44,002 nt of DNA from an uncultured Prochlorococcus sp. Its GTDB lineage: Bacteria; Cyanobacteriota; Cyanobacteriia; PCC-6307; Cyanobiaceae. The notes below the pieces were generated by a model, which did not search any database, was not told where the DNA came from, and saw only the letters and a program-made list of their open reading frames with translations. Position numbers and translations under genes: made by a program. Location: contig CACNYU010000007.1 of assembly GCA_902624785.1 (NCBI GenBank), positions 1-44,002 of the forward strand, in the 5' to 3' direction. Shown one piece after another: positions 1 through 7,534 of this stretch. Numbering within the stretch: the stretch's first letter is position 1; the number at the start of each line of letters is the position of its first letter.

Positions 1-563
1 ATAGTACAAAAATTTCTAGATCTATTGGCCCAAAGCTAGGGAGAGATTTATTAATAAATGGTGGAATATCTTTATTAGTTTCTCTTATAGCAATCTCTTT
101 TTATATATCTATAAGATTTGATAAGAAATTTTCCTTCTTAGCATTATCTGCATTATTTCATGATTTGTTTATTGTTTTTGGGATTTTTTCATGGCTTGGG
201 ATAATTTTTTCTGTGGAAGTAAATAGTTTATTTGCAGTAGCTTTGCTAACGATCGCAGGATATTCCGTAAATGATACTGTTGTGATTTTTGATAGAATAA
301 GAGAGAATAATAAGTCGATCGATAATTTAAACTTTAATCAAATCATTGAAATTTCAGTAAATGAATCTTTAAGAAGAACTTTATTTACAAGTCTTACTAC
401 TATTATTCCTCTTTTAACTCTTATTATATTTGGTTCTTATTCTTTATACTGGTTCTCTATAGCACTTGTTATAGGGATATTAATAGGTAGTTATTCAAGT
501 ATATTATTAGCTCCTTCTTTATTAATTAAAGAAGATAATACTAACATCTATGAAATTAAATAA
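1..563 (+). CDS. secF: Protein translocase subunit SecF (3' part)
   Basis: SecF is an inner/thylakoid membrane subunit that, with SecD, uses the proton gradient to help SecYEG finish protein export. The gene enters from the left edge; the reading frame is open from base 3, leaving the last 186 residues. The segment near residues 10-16 of the fragment (IGPKLGR) and the DTVVIFDRIREN motif at about bases 276-311 are typical of the SecF C-terminal half, and several hydrophobic segments follow the SecF transmembrane pattern. An ATG at 165 is internal and is not the start. The stop overlaps the next small ORF by 14 bases. secD would be expected just outside the window. Family assignment is firm; the true start is not visible. 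Confidence 0.93.
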   Translation, partial: STKISRSIGPKLGRDLLINGGISLLVSLIAISFYISIRFDKKFSFLALSALFHDLFIVFGIFSWLGIIFSVEVNSLFAVALLTIAGYSVNDTVVIFDRIRENNKSIDNLNFNQIIEISVNESLRRTLFTSLTTIIPLLTLIIFGSYSLYWFSIALVIGILIGSYSSILLAPSLLIKEDNTNIYEIK

Positions 564-738
564 ATATTCCTATTTATTAATAATATTTATATATTTAGAT
601 GTTTATTCCGAAATTAATATTATCTTTGATTATTTTACTTTTCATGCACTTTACTTCGCATTTTTAAGACATCCATTAGCTTTCTTTATGATATTTACAT
701 TCCCTTATTTAAATATGAAATTAAATAAATTAAAATAA
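550..738 (+). CDS. Small hydrophobic protein, function unknown
   Basis: This 62-residue ORF begins with an ATG inside the last codons of secF (14-base overlap) and stops 4 bases before the convergent permease stop. It is largely hydrophobic, with probable membrane segments at about residues 6-16 and 30-54, and has lysine-rich ends (MKLNK and KLNKLK). I do not recognise the family. The overlap suggests translational coupling to secF, and the ORF fills an otherwise empty gap, which supports it being real. The alternative is a chance ORF in AT-rich DNA, where runs of Phe, Ile and Leu codons are common. Confidence 0.5.
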   Translation: MKLNKYSYLLIIFIYLDVYSEINIIFDYFTFHALYFAFLRHPLAFFMIFTFPYLNMKLNKLK

Positions 739-742
739 TTTA

Positions 743-1786
743 CTACTCTAATTTCATCGTTTCTTTTATTATTACTTGTATTACCAATGCAAGAGGTAAT
801 GATAAAATAAGACCTAATGGTCCAAATATAAATGTAAATCCAAATTGTGATATGAGTGTTAAGCCTGGAAGTAAATTTGTTTTCTTTTTCATAATAGATG
901 GCATTATTATATAACTTTCTAGATTTTGGATAATTACATAAGAACTAAGTACTAATAGTGGTTTCCATAAGTTGTCTAATAAAGCTATTGATATAGGAAA
1001 AACAGCACTTATAACAGGACCTATATTTGGAATTATATTTAAGACCATTGCAATTATGGCATTAGATACAACATATTTAATATCTAATATTGATAAAATA
1101 ATTAAAGATAAAAGTCCAACAAATATAGAACTAATAACCATAGAAAACATCCAATTTGAGAGCGCAATATTTGATTTTTCGATTATGTTTCTAAATTTAT
1201 TTCTTAAAGTTTTTGGGGTAATAAATAAAACACCTTCTTTGTAAGAATTCGGTTCAATTGAAATCATTAAACTTACAACTAAGACAAAAATAATACGAAC
1301 TATTCCCGATCCAAGATTACCAGCTAAATTAATAATATTAATGAAACTTTCTTGAATCGCTTTCGCAATTGTTGCTCCATCAGGTAATACAATTAAATCA
1401 TTAAAAATTTTATAAATATCAAAAATATTATCAGAATCATTGCCATAAAGAAGTCTATTAATTCTTTCTAAATTCGAATTAAATATAAAATTTATTCTTG
1501 TAAGTATATTTGGAACATCAATTAGTAATTCATTAATCTCTTTTATGAAAGGCGGTAAAACAAGTAATACAGAAGCTAAAAAAATAAAAGCAAGACTAAT
1601 TAACACCAAAAATAGTGATATTGATCTTGGGATTTTAAAAATATCTTTTAATTTATTAGTTAGGTTACAAATTATATTTGCTATAACAAGAGAACAAATT
1701 ATAAGAAGAAGAAAATCTCTAAGGCTCCAAAAAATTAGAAAACAAATACTTAAGACTAATATTTTAAAGAAAACAGAATTATTCAA
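743..1786 (-). CDS. AI-2E family / PerM-like membrane permease
   Basis: A 347-residue integral membrane protein of the AI-2E exporter/PerM family. It has paired N-terminal hydrophobic segments (about residues 5-40), a long middle segment, and the C-terminal family motif around NIIPNIGPVISA (near residue 255) followed by more membrane helices. Family members export small molecules or ions, but the substrate in cyanobacteria is not established. The start is TTG at 1786-1784 (MNNSV...), because no ATG lies in frame near the N-terminus. The gene lies 14 bases downstream of psb28 on the same strand, so co-transcription is possible. A 16-base perfect palindrome covers the start codon. Confidence 0.87.
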   Translation of the reverse strand: MNNSVFFKILVLSICFLIFWSLRDFLLLIICSLVIANIICNLTNKLKDIFKIPRSISLFLVLISLAFIFLASVLLVLPPFIKEINELLIDVPNILTRINFIFNSNLERINRLLYGNDSDNIFDIYKIFNDLIVLPDGATIAKAIQESFINIINLAGNLGSGIVRIIFVLVVSLMISIEPNSYKEGVLFITPKTLRNKFRNIIEKSNIALSNWMFSMVISSIFVGLLSLIILSILDIKYVVSNAIIAMVLNIIPNIGPVISAVFPISIALLDNLWKPLLVLSSYVIIQNLESYIIMPSIMKKKTNLLPGLTLISQFGFTFIFGPLGLILSLPLALVIQVIIKETMKLE

Positions 1787-1799
1787 ATTTTAAAATTTG
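1784..1799. repeat. 16-base perfect palindrome at permease start codon
   Basis: CAAATTTTAAAATTTG reads the same on both strands. It occupies the psb28-permease gap and includes the TTG start codon of the permease on the minus strand. It could fold the start codon into a weak A-U helix in mRNA, but it has no loop and is AT-only apart from its ends, so chance is a real alternative. Confidence 0.35.
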
Positions 1800-1800
1800 T

Positions 1801-2154
1801 TTATGTCTTTTCAGAATATCCTAATCCATTTGATTTGGCATAACTATTAGCAAATCTCATAAATCTTTCAAAATCCGTATTGTTTCTCCAAGAATATATA
1901 GCCTCAATAAAAGTTGGACTGCCATCTACAAACCTTGCTTTTACCTCTTTAGTCATTAATTCACCTTCTTCATCAATTAACTTCATTCCTGTAATTTCAC
2001 CACTGGCCAATTTTGATAAAGCTTGAGGTTTTTCAAAAATAAAAAATGCTTGCCCAGTCGTGCCATTTTTATCTCTAGTAAGTCTTATCTCAGGAACAAC
2101 TGGTTCGTTGACACCATCATAAAATTGTATCTTTGCTTCTTTATTGGGTGCCAT
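1801..2154 (-). CDS. psb28: Photosystem II assembly protein Psb28
   Basis: Psb28 is a small soluble thylakoid-associated protein that binds early PSII intermediates (RC47 type) during assembly and repair. The 117-residue product matches the family over its length: the [17 protein letters not shown] stretch near residues 11-27, the [13 protein letters not shown] segment, and the C-terminal [15 protein letters not shown] segment. The length is close to the usual 110-120 residues. The ATG at 2154 gives the expected N-terminus (MAPNKEA). It sits between mnmH (upstream, 56-base gap) and the permease gene (downstream, 14-base gap), all on the minus strand. Confidence 0.95.
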   Translation of the reverse strand: MAPNKEAKIQFYDGVNEPVVPEIRLTRDKNGTTGQAFFIFEKPQALSKLASGEITGMKLIDEEGELMTKEVKARFVDGSPTFIEAIYSWRNNTDFERFMRFANSYAKSNGLGYSEKT

Positions 2155-2210
2155 GGTTTTAATAATATGTTTTTTTTAATTGTAATAAGAAAAAAAACTC
2201 TTTGTTTTAA

Positions 2211-3263
2211 TTAGTAAATTGATATATTTTTTATAATTTCATTAATAATTTCATTATCGGTACAAAGTTTCATATCAAGTATCTTTACATCCACTTTATT
2301 TTTTAATTCGTGTTCATAACATCTGTCATAATAATCTAAGACCGATTTACAGACATTCTCCCAGTCTTCATTATCAATTGAATCAATTGCTGATTTTGTT
2401 CTTTGAGGTCCAAGTCTTTTAGATATTTTTAAAACAGATTCTTTAAGATCATTTTTTTGATATATGCTATATGTATTTACTAATTCTCTAATTCGTATTC
2501 GCTGATCTCTTATAATTTCAAATCTTCTTGAATTTTTCATTTGCTTATAAAGTTCATGAGGAATTCTATTCTTTCCAATATTAGGACTTTCTGCCTCAAC
2601 AAAAATAAATTTTTTTTGGTTAAATTTATTTAGTTCTTCTGCTATTAGATTTTCATATTGTTCATTTGTAGGTTGTTCTTTCATTCCAAGACCACCAAAA
2701 GTACTTCCTCTATGATTGGCAAGGGATTCAAAATCTAATATTTGATAATCTAACGATTTTAGTTTGTTTATTATTTTGGTTTTTCTGGTTCCTGTCTTTC
2801 CACCTATTACTATAATTTTTTGCTTATCTTCAAAACTATTTAAAACCCAATTTCGATATATTTTATATCCTCCATTAAGAGTTACGCAGTGATAATTAAA
2901 TTTTTCTAATAGCCAAAACATACTTTGAGATCTCATTCCTCCTCTTGCACAATAAATTTTTATATTTTTATCATTTGAAAATTCATCAATATTTGAAATA
3001 AGAAATTCTTTTTTAATTAGAATAATTTTTTTTATTAATTTATCTATTTTATTTTCAATAATTTTAAATCCTTCTCTTACTGCATTTTCTCTTCCAGAAT
3101 TTTTATATTTTTTTCCAATAATCGACCGTTCTTCATTATTAAATATTGGAATATTTATTGAATTTGGCATGTGTCCTTTATAATATTCATCTGGACTTCT
3201 TACATCAATTAGAAGACCCTTAGTTTTCCTAAATTCCTTAAGATCATTACTTTTGAAATTCAT
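2211..3263 (-). CDS. mnmH: tRNA 2-selenouridine/geranyl-2-thiouridine synthase MnmH
   Basis: MnmH (SelU/YbbB) modifies the wobble 2-thiouridine of certain tRNAs, by geranylation and then selenation where selenophosphate is available. The 350-residue protein has an N-terminal rhodanese domain (about residues 10-135) with the catalytic Cys105 in CARGGMRSQ, then a P-loop domain. The P-loop GKTGTRKT (155-162) carries Arg160 where the Walker A pattern expects Gly; it is encoded by AGA, one base from GGA. An LDFESLANHRGSTFGGLG-type segment follows, as in the family. It starts with ATG at 3263, back-to-back with gun4 (38-base gap). No selenophosphate synthase is in this window, so which reaction it performs here is open. 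Confidence 0.92.
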   Translation of the reverse strand: MNFKSNDLKEFRKTKGLLIDVRSPDEYYKGHMPNSINIPIFNNEERSIIGKKYKNSGRENAVREGFKIIENKIDKLIKKIILIKKEFLISNIDEFSNDKNIKIYCARGGMRSQSMFWLLEKFNYHCVTLNGGYKIYRNWVLNSFEDKQKIIVIGGKTGTRKTKIINKLKSLDYQILDFESLANHRGSTFGGLGMKEQPTNEQYENLIAEELNKFNQKKFIFVEAESPNIGKNRIPHELYKQMKNSRRFEIIRDQRIRIRELVNTYSIYQKNDLKESVLKISKRLGPQRTKSAIDSIDNEDWENVCKSVLDYYDRCYEHELKNKVDVKILDMKLCTDNEIINEIIKNISIY

Positions 3264-3301
3264 AGGAATATATAAATAAATTTTTTTGATTTAAATTTGA
3301 A

Positions 3302-4021
3302 ATGTCTTCCTTAGATAGTACAACTAATAATTACGATACAATAAATCTAGTAAAAAAGTTTATTGCATCAAATCAAAGGAAAAGAAGGAATTTAGTTAAT
3401 GATATCGAATCATCTGCAGAATCTCTTTTTGTTATTGGAGAAGAAATAATTAAATATGTTGATAGAGATGGTGATGATTGGTCTATAGGTTGGGTATTAC
3501 AAGTATTAAAAAAATATAAACCAAAATTTTTTGAAAATGATATTTACAATAATTGGTTCTCTACCAATTCAGCAATTGATTTAACATATGATGATTTACA
3601 ATTAAATTTATTAGGACAAAATTTTGAGGAGGCAGATAGATTAACTAGTTCTTATCTTAGAAAGTTGGCTGGTAATATTGCAGAAAATAGAGGTTATGTT
3701 TTCTACAGCGAAGTTAAAGATATGCCTGGTGAAGATTTAGATACAATTGACAGGCTATGGAATATTTATTCGCAAGGTAGATTTGGCTTCTCAAACCAAG
3801 CTAAACTCTTAAAATCTGTAGGCAAAAGATATGATTTATTATGGCCGAAAATAGGTTGGAAGAAAGATGGTATTTGGACTAGGTATCCATCATCTTTTTG
3901 TTGGTCATTAAATGCTCCTGAAGGACATATGCCTCTTGTAAATCAATTAAGAGGTGTGCGTTTAATGGACTCTATTCTTAGGCACCCCTCCATAGCGAAT
4001 AGACATGAAAATTGCCTTTGA
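3302..4021 (+). CDS. gun4: GUN4 domain protein, Mg-chelatase regulator
   Basis: GUN4 binds protoporphyrin IX and Mg-protoporphyrin IX and stimulates magnesium chelatase (ChlH), directing tetrapyrroles to chlorophyll. The 239-residue product has a helical N-terminal region (about 1-95) and a GUN4 core (about 95-225). Core signatures are DLDTIDRLWNIYSQGRFGFS (about 145-164), the GWKKDGIW segment and NAPEGHMPL near residue 205. The layout is like that of two-domain cyanobacterial GUN4. The ATG at 3302 is 38 bases from the divergent mnmH start, so both promoters must lie in or near that short gap. The next gene follows after 45 bases on the same strand. Confidence 0.92.
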   Translation: MSSLDSTTNNYDTINLVKKFIASNQRKRRNLVNDIESSAESLFVIGEEIIKYVDRDGDDWSIGWVLQVLKKYKPKFFENDIYNNWFSTNSAIDLTYDDLQLNLLGQNFEEADRLTSSYLRKLAGNIAENRGYVFYSEVKDMPGEDLDTIDRLWNIYSQGRFGFSNQAKLLKSVGKRYDLLWPKIGWKKDGIWTRYPSSFCWSLNAPEGHMPLVNQLRGVRLMDSILRHPSIANRHENCL

Positions 4022-4066
4022 TTAGTAATACTCTAATAAGTTAAAATAAAGAAAAATTATATTGTT

Positions 4067-4459
4067 ATGTCCTCTACTAAGGACACTTCGACATTTGAAT
4101 TAGAGTCATCTCTTCAACTTTCAGATTTTGTTGAACTTCTTCTAGAACCTTTGTATCAATATCAACATTTGTATTTAATAAGATTAGGTTTGCATGAAGC
4201 ATTAGTTAATGCAGTTAAACATGGAAACAAGTTTGATTCTTCAAAAATCATCAAAGTAAAGAGAATAATTACTCCGCATTGGTGGGTTTGGATAATCCAA
4301 GATCAAGGTCAAGGCATGAAAAAAGGTAAAAGAAAATTTAATTTGCCAAAAAGAATTGATTCTGTAAGCGGAAGGGGATTATTTTTAATTAATGAATGCT
4401 TTGATGACGTTAGATGGAGTCCAAAAGGTAATAAGTTACAATTAGCTTTGAGAAGATGA
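4067..4459 (+). CDS. RsbW-like serine kinase / anti-sigma ATPase domain
   Basis: A stand-alone GHKL (HATPase_c_2) domain of 130 residues, as in the RsbW/SpoIIAB anti-sigma factor family. The visible ATP-binding motifs are the N-box (E44, N48, H52, N54 in HEALVNAVKHGN), the G1 box DQGQGM (79-84) and the G2 box GRGLFLINE (102-110). There is no histidine-phosphorylation domain, so it is probably not a sensor kinase. The partners in this family are normally an anti-anti-sigma (STAS) protein and a sigma factor; neither is adjacent. The end overlaps the convergent 86-residue gene by 18 bases. The domain call is firm; the regulatory target is unknown. Confidence 0.88.
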   Translation: MSSTKDTSTFELESSLQLSDFVELLLEPLYQYQHLYLIRLGLHEALVNAVKHGNKFDSSKIIKVKRIITPHWWVWIIQDQGQGMKKGKRKFNLPKRIDSVSGRGLFLINECFDDVRWSPKGNKLQLALRR

Positions 4460-4702
4460 TTTCTTATGAGGACAAGGAGCATCTACGTTAATTCCTTTTA
4501 ACCATTTTAAACTTTCCTCTAAATATGCTATGGTATCTTTCTCATTGTTTCCTATAACAAGTTGACAGAGTGCCGATGAAATCAATTCAGCTGCTCTTTT
4601 GTTTTTATTCCCTTTGAATTTATGCCATTCGTTATGATCAATTTTTAGTAATTCATTTAGATTTTTTACTGATTCATCGATATCTTTAGACCAATTTTTC
4701 AT
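4442..4702 (-). CDS. Conserved-type cyanobacterial protein, unknown function
   Basis: An 86-residue, mostly helical soluble protein. Residues about 6-70 look like three or four helices (a WHKFKGNKNKRAAELISSAL stretch, then NEKDTIAYLEESLKWLKG), and the tail contains APCPHKK, a Cys/His pair that might bind metal. It resembles a small uncharacterised family seen in picocyanobacteria (possibly DUF6439, from memory). It is 14 bases downstream of the methyltransferase stop's far side: transcription runs from this ATG (4702) leftward, and the methyltransferase ends at 4717 on the same strand, so the two may be co-transcribed. Confidence 0.75.
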   Translation of the reverse strand: MKNWSKDIDESVKNLNELLKIDHNEWHKFKGNKNKRAAELISSALCQLVIGNNEKDTIAYLEESLKWLKGINVDAPCPHKKSSSQS

Positions 4703-4716
4703 TTAAAAGATTATTT

Positions 4717-5775
4717 TTAATATTTTATCGCAGACCAAACTTTTGTCATGAAAAAGGATTTAGTACGTATGTTGTTGAAACCTATTTCTTCCATCTTTGA
4801 GTCAAGATTATCTTTAATATAATCACAATAAAAAGGTTCATGGAAATTTTTATAAAATCCTTCCATAATACTTATAAAATTAGGAGAATCGATTATCTGT
4901 ATTGAATCGGCTAAGACTAAAGTTCCTCCAGGTTCAAGAACCCTAAAGAATTCTTTTAAAACTTTTTCTCTAATGGTCCTAGGCAGCTCATGAAATAAAT
5001 AAACGCATGTGACGGCTTGTAATGAATTATCTTTGAATGGTAAATCTTCAGCATTGCCTTTAATTAGTTCAATTAAATCACCATCTAAATCAGAAATATG
5101 CCTACTAGCTTCTTTTAAGTAAGAATCGGATAAATCAAGACCTACAATTTTTGCTTTTTGAAAAGCGCCTCTCAGCTGTTTAAGAGTTCTACCAGAACCA
5201 GTTGCGACGTCAAGTATTTTTATAGAGCTATTTTTTCTATCTTTAAAGTTATCTAGACCCTCCTTAAGAGGTTTCAATATTCTTCTTCTCATTGAATTAG
5301 CAGAACCATTGAAAAGTATATCTACTTGTAAATCATAAATACTTGCCGAAAAATCAGATAAATATCCATCTGTTTGATGATGAAAATTTCGTAAGTAATA
5401 GTTTGGATAATTATCCTTATCTATAGTTTTAGGTAAATCATTAACCTTATGATTTTTTCTTCTTTCCCATGTATTCGGCATATCTAACCAAACTTTAGGA
5501 TATTGAACTAAGTATCTTAACCATGGTTCGTCAAATAAAAGTTTTTGTGGATAAATGTTTTCTTCATAATCTTTCCAATCTTCTTCTCTCAGTTCATCCA
5601 TTGATTTTTGTATTTCAATTAAAAGATTTTTATCAATATCGAAATTTTTTAAGTCATTATCAGGAGAAATCAGATTCATCAATCTGCTACTAATTTCCTT
5701 ATGAGCTAGACCTGCAATACTTTTGCCTTGCTGGAGTGTTTTGTATGCAATTTTTGTAAGAGGATTTGCATCCAT
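4717..5775 (-). CDS. SAM-dependent class I methyltransferase
   Basis: A 352-residue protein with a roughly 180-residue N-terminal region and a C-terminal Rossmann methyltransferase domain. Motif I is ILDVATGSGRT (187-197), the acidic residue of the second strand is in VGLDLSDSYL (211-220), and VTCVYLFHELP marks motif IV. It resembles the UbiE/MenG group in this domain, but the long N-terminus (including FHHQTDGYLSDFSA around 131-144) belongs to a cyanobacterial subfamily whose substrate I cannot name. It starts with ATG at 5775 and lies just downstream of the glnA terminator, so it probably has its own promoter. The domain is certain; the substrate is unknown. Confidence 0.87.
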   Translation of the reverse strand: MDANPLTKIAYKTLQQGKSIAGLAHKEISSRLMNLISPDNDLKNFDIDKNLLIEIQKSMDELREEDWKDYEENIYPQKLLFDEPWLRYLVQYPKVWLDMPNTWERRKNHKVNDLPKTIDKDNYPNYYLRNFHHQTDGYLSDFSASIYDLQVDILFNGSANSMRRRILKPLKEGLDNFKDRKNSSIKILDVATGSGRTLKQLRGAFQKAKIVGLDLSDSYLKEASRHISDLDGDLIELIKGNAEDLPFKDNSLQAVTCVYLFHELPRTIREKVLKEFFRVLEPGGTLVLADSIQIIDSPNFISIMEGFYKNFHEPFYCDYIKDNLDSKMEEIGFNNIRTKSFFMTKVWSAIKY

Positions 5776-5807
5776 ATTTATTTTGATCTACTTATATATA
5801 TTTCAAC

Positions 5808-5853
5808 AAAAAAAAAGTCATTTTGAGAAAAACTTAAGATTTTCTCAAAATGA
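5808..5853 (-). terminator. Rho-independent terminator of glnA
   Basis: A perfect 14-base inverted repeat (5818-5831 with 5840-5853, 8-base loop) lies 40 bases after the glnA stop. Read on the minus strand, the stem is followed within 2 bases by nine T residues (complement of the A run at 5808-5816). Stem plus U-tract in glnA's direction makes this the clearest terminator in the window and separates glnA from the methyltransferase gene. Confidence 0.88.
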
Positions 5854-5893
5854 TTCTTAAAGATTTTAGTGTATTTACTTAATTTAAAGTTAA

Positions 5894-7315
5894 TTAAGCG
5901 TCATAATACATAAAAAATTCATGAGGGTGAGGTCTTTGTCTAAGTTGCTGAACTTCTTCATATTTCATGTCAATAAAGTTATCGATAAAGTCATTAGTAA
6001 AGACATCGCCAGCTAATAGATATTCTTTATCAGCTTTCAAAGCATTGAGTGCATCATTTAGAGATGAAGGCACTGTATTTATTTTAGACAATTCTTCTTG
6101 ACTTAATTCAAAAAGATCAACATCAACTCCATCACCTGGGTCAATTTGATTTTTAATTCCATCAATACCAGCTAAAAGCATCACGGTAAAGGATAGATAT
6201 GGATTAGCCATGGCATCTCCCGACCTGAATTCTAATCTTTTCGCTTTGGGACTTGGACCGGTGAGTGGAATCCTTACTGCAGCTGATCTATTACCTTCAG
6301 AATAAACAAGATTAACAGGGGCTTCGAACCCTGGAACTAATCGTTTATAACTATTTGTGGTAGGGTTCGTAAAAGCAAGAAATGATGGAGCATGTTTTAA
6401 AATTCCGCCAATGTACCATCTTGCTGTCTGAGAAAGATTTGCGTATGTACCTTCACCAAAAAATAAAGGTTGTTTATTTTTCCATAAACTTTGATGAACA
6501 TGCATACCCGTTCCATTATCGTTAAATACAGGCTTTGGCATAAATGTTGCAGTTTTTCCATATTTTTTTGCAACATTCCTTACTACATATTTATAAGTCA
6601 TTACATTATCAGCTGCATTTATTAATGATGAGAATTTCATCCCTAATTCGTGCTGACCTGCTCCCGCAACTTCATGATGATGTTTTTCAATAGGTATACC
6701 TAATTGCCCCATGAGAAGCAACATTTCTGATCTTATGTCTTGAGCAGTATCATTAGGTGATACAGGGAAATATCCTTCTTTATATTGAATTTTATATCCT
6801 AAATTACCACCCTCTTCAGTTCTCCCTGTATTCCATGGGGCTTCAATTGTATCAACACTATAGAAACAACTACCCTCTTTAGAATCATATCTAACATCAT
6901 CAAAAAGAAAGAATTCTGGCTCAGGTCCAAAAAATGCAGAGTCTGCAATAGATGTTGAATCTAAATAAGCGAGGGCTTTCTGAGCAAGCGATCTTGGGCA
7001 CCTATCATATGGTTCTCCACTTCTAGGCTCTTGAATGGAGCAAATCATACTAAGGGTTTTATGCTTATAGAATGGATCAATCCATGCTGTTGATGCATCT
7101 GGAACCATAGACATATCAGAGGCATTAATTGCTTTCCAACCTCTGATGGATGAACCATCAAATGCAAGACCTTCAGAAAAAGAATCTTCTTCTATCATGT
7201 CTGAGGTAACAGTAAGATGTTGCCATTTCCCGTGAATGTCTGTGAATTTTAAATCGATGAGTTCAATCCCTTCATCTTTTATTTGACTTAGTACATCTTG
7301 AGCAGATTTAGACAT
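5894..7315 (-). CDS. glnA: Glutamine synthetase type I
   Basis: GlnA condenses glutamate, ammonia and ATP to glutamine in the cytoplasm, the entry step of the GS-GOGAT pathway. The 473-residue length is normal for dodecameric GSI. Signatures present are FDGSSIRGW near residue 53, [13 protein letters not shown] near 212-224, [10 protein letters not shown] near 267, and the C-terminal RPHPHEF segment. The loop carrying the adenylylated Tyr397 in enterobacterial GS reads VDLFELS here, with Phe at about residue 401, so adenylylation at that site is not possible; cyanobacterial GS is known to be controlled by NtcA and inactivating factors instead. It starts with ATG at 7315, diverges from the aminotransferase gene and has its own terminator. 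A partial NtcA-type box lies upstream. Confidence 0.97.
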   Translation of the reverse strand: MSKSAQDVLSQIKDEGIELIDLKFTDIHGKWQHLTVTSDMIEEDSFSEGLAFDGSSIRGWKAINASDMSMVPDASTAWIDPFYKHKTLSMICSIQEPRSGEPYDRCPRSLAQKALAYLDSTSIADSAFFGPEPEFFLFDDVRYDSKEGSCFYSVDTIEAPWNTGRTEEGGNLGYKIQYKEGYFPVSPNDTAQDIRSEMLLLMGQLGIPIEKHHHEVAGAGQHELGMKFSSLINAADNVMTYKYVVRNVAKKYGKTATFMPKPVFNDNGTGMHVHQSLWKNKQPLFFGEGTYANLSQTARWYIGGILKHAPSFLAFTNPTTNSYKRLVPGFEAPVNLVYSEGNRSAAVRIPLTGPSPKAKRLEFRSGDAMANPYLSFTVMLLAGIDGIKNQIDPGDGVDVDLFELSQEELSKINTVPSSLNDALNALKADKEYLLAGDVFTNDFIDNFIDMKYEEVQQLRQRPHPHEFFMYYDA

Positions 7316-7365
7316 TAAAGTTTTTATATCTCTATTGAAATTAAATAGTTAGAGAATCAAATTTT

Positions 7366-7379
7366 GTATCAACCGTAAC
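7366..7379 (-). promoter_or_regulatory. Candidate NtcA box upstream of glnA
   Basis: On the minus strand, GTT-N8-TAC (GTTACGGTTGATAC) lies 51 bases upstream of the glnA ATG. The NtcA consensus is GTA-N8-TAC, so one half-site is exact and the other has one mismatch. glnA is a classic NtcA target in cyanobacteria. TA-rich -10-like sequences follow on the minus strand about 18-22 bases on, but I cannot fix the start site. Confidence 0.4.
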
Positions 7380-7534
7380 TTTTTTAAACACATAAAGCTC
7401 TTTTTCAGCGTTTCAAGATTAATTATTAAAACATTTCTAGTTTTAAATATTTAAATTCAATGAATTTCTTTTAAAAAATATCGCTTAAGTATCTATCTTG
7501 GTTTAGCTTTAAGTTAATACTTAATTAATGAGTT

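Noticed and set aside
972..1793. Plus-strand frames of 82 and 90 codons opposite the AI-2E permease gene
   Set aside because: Antisense shadows; the minus-strand permease has clear family motifs throughout.
7509..7524. TTAAGT-TAAT-ACTTAA hairpin just before the aminotransferase start
   Set aside because: A six-base AT-rich stem is weak and common by chance here; it has no U-tract and no promoter fit.
7316..7534. Glutamine (glnA-type) riboswitch in the glnA-aminotransferase gap
   Set aside because: I did not find the conserved core (GGAAGUAGG-like) on either strand; only the NtcA-like box stands out.
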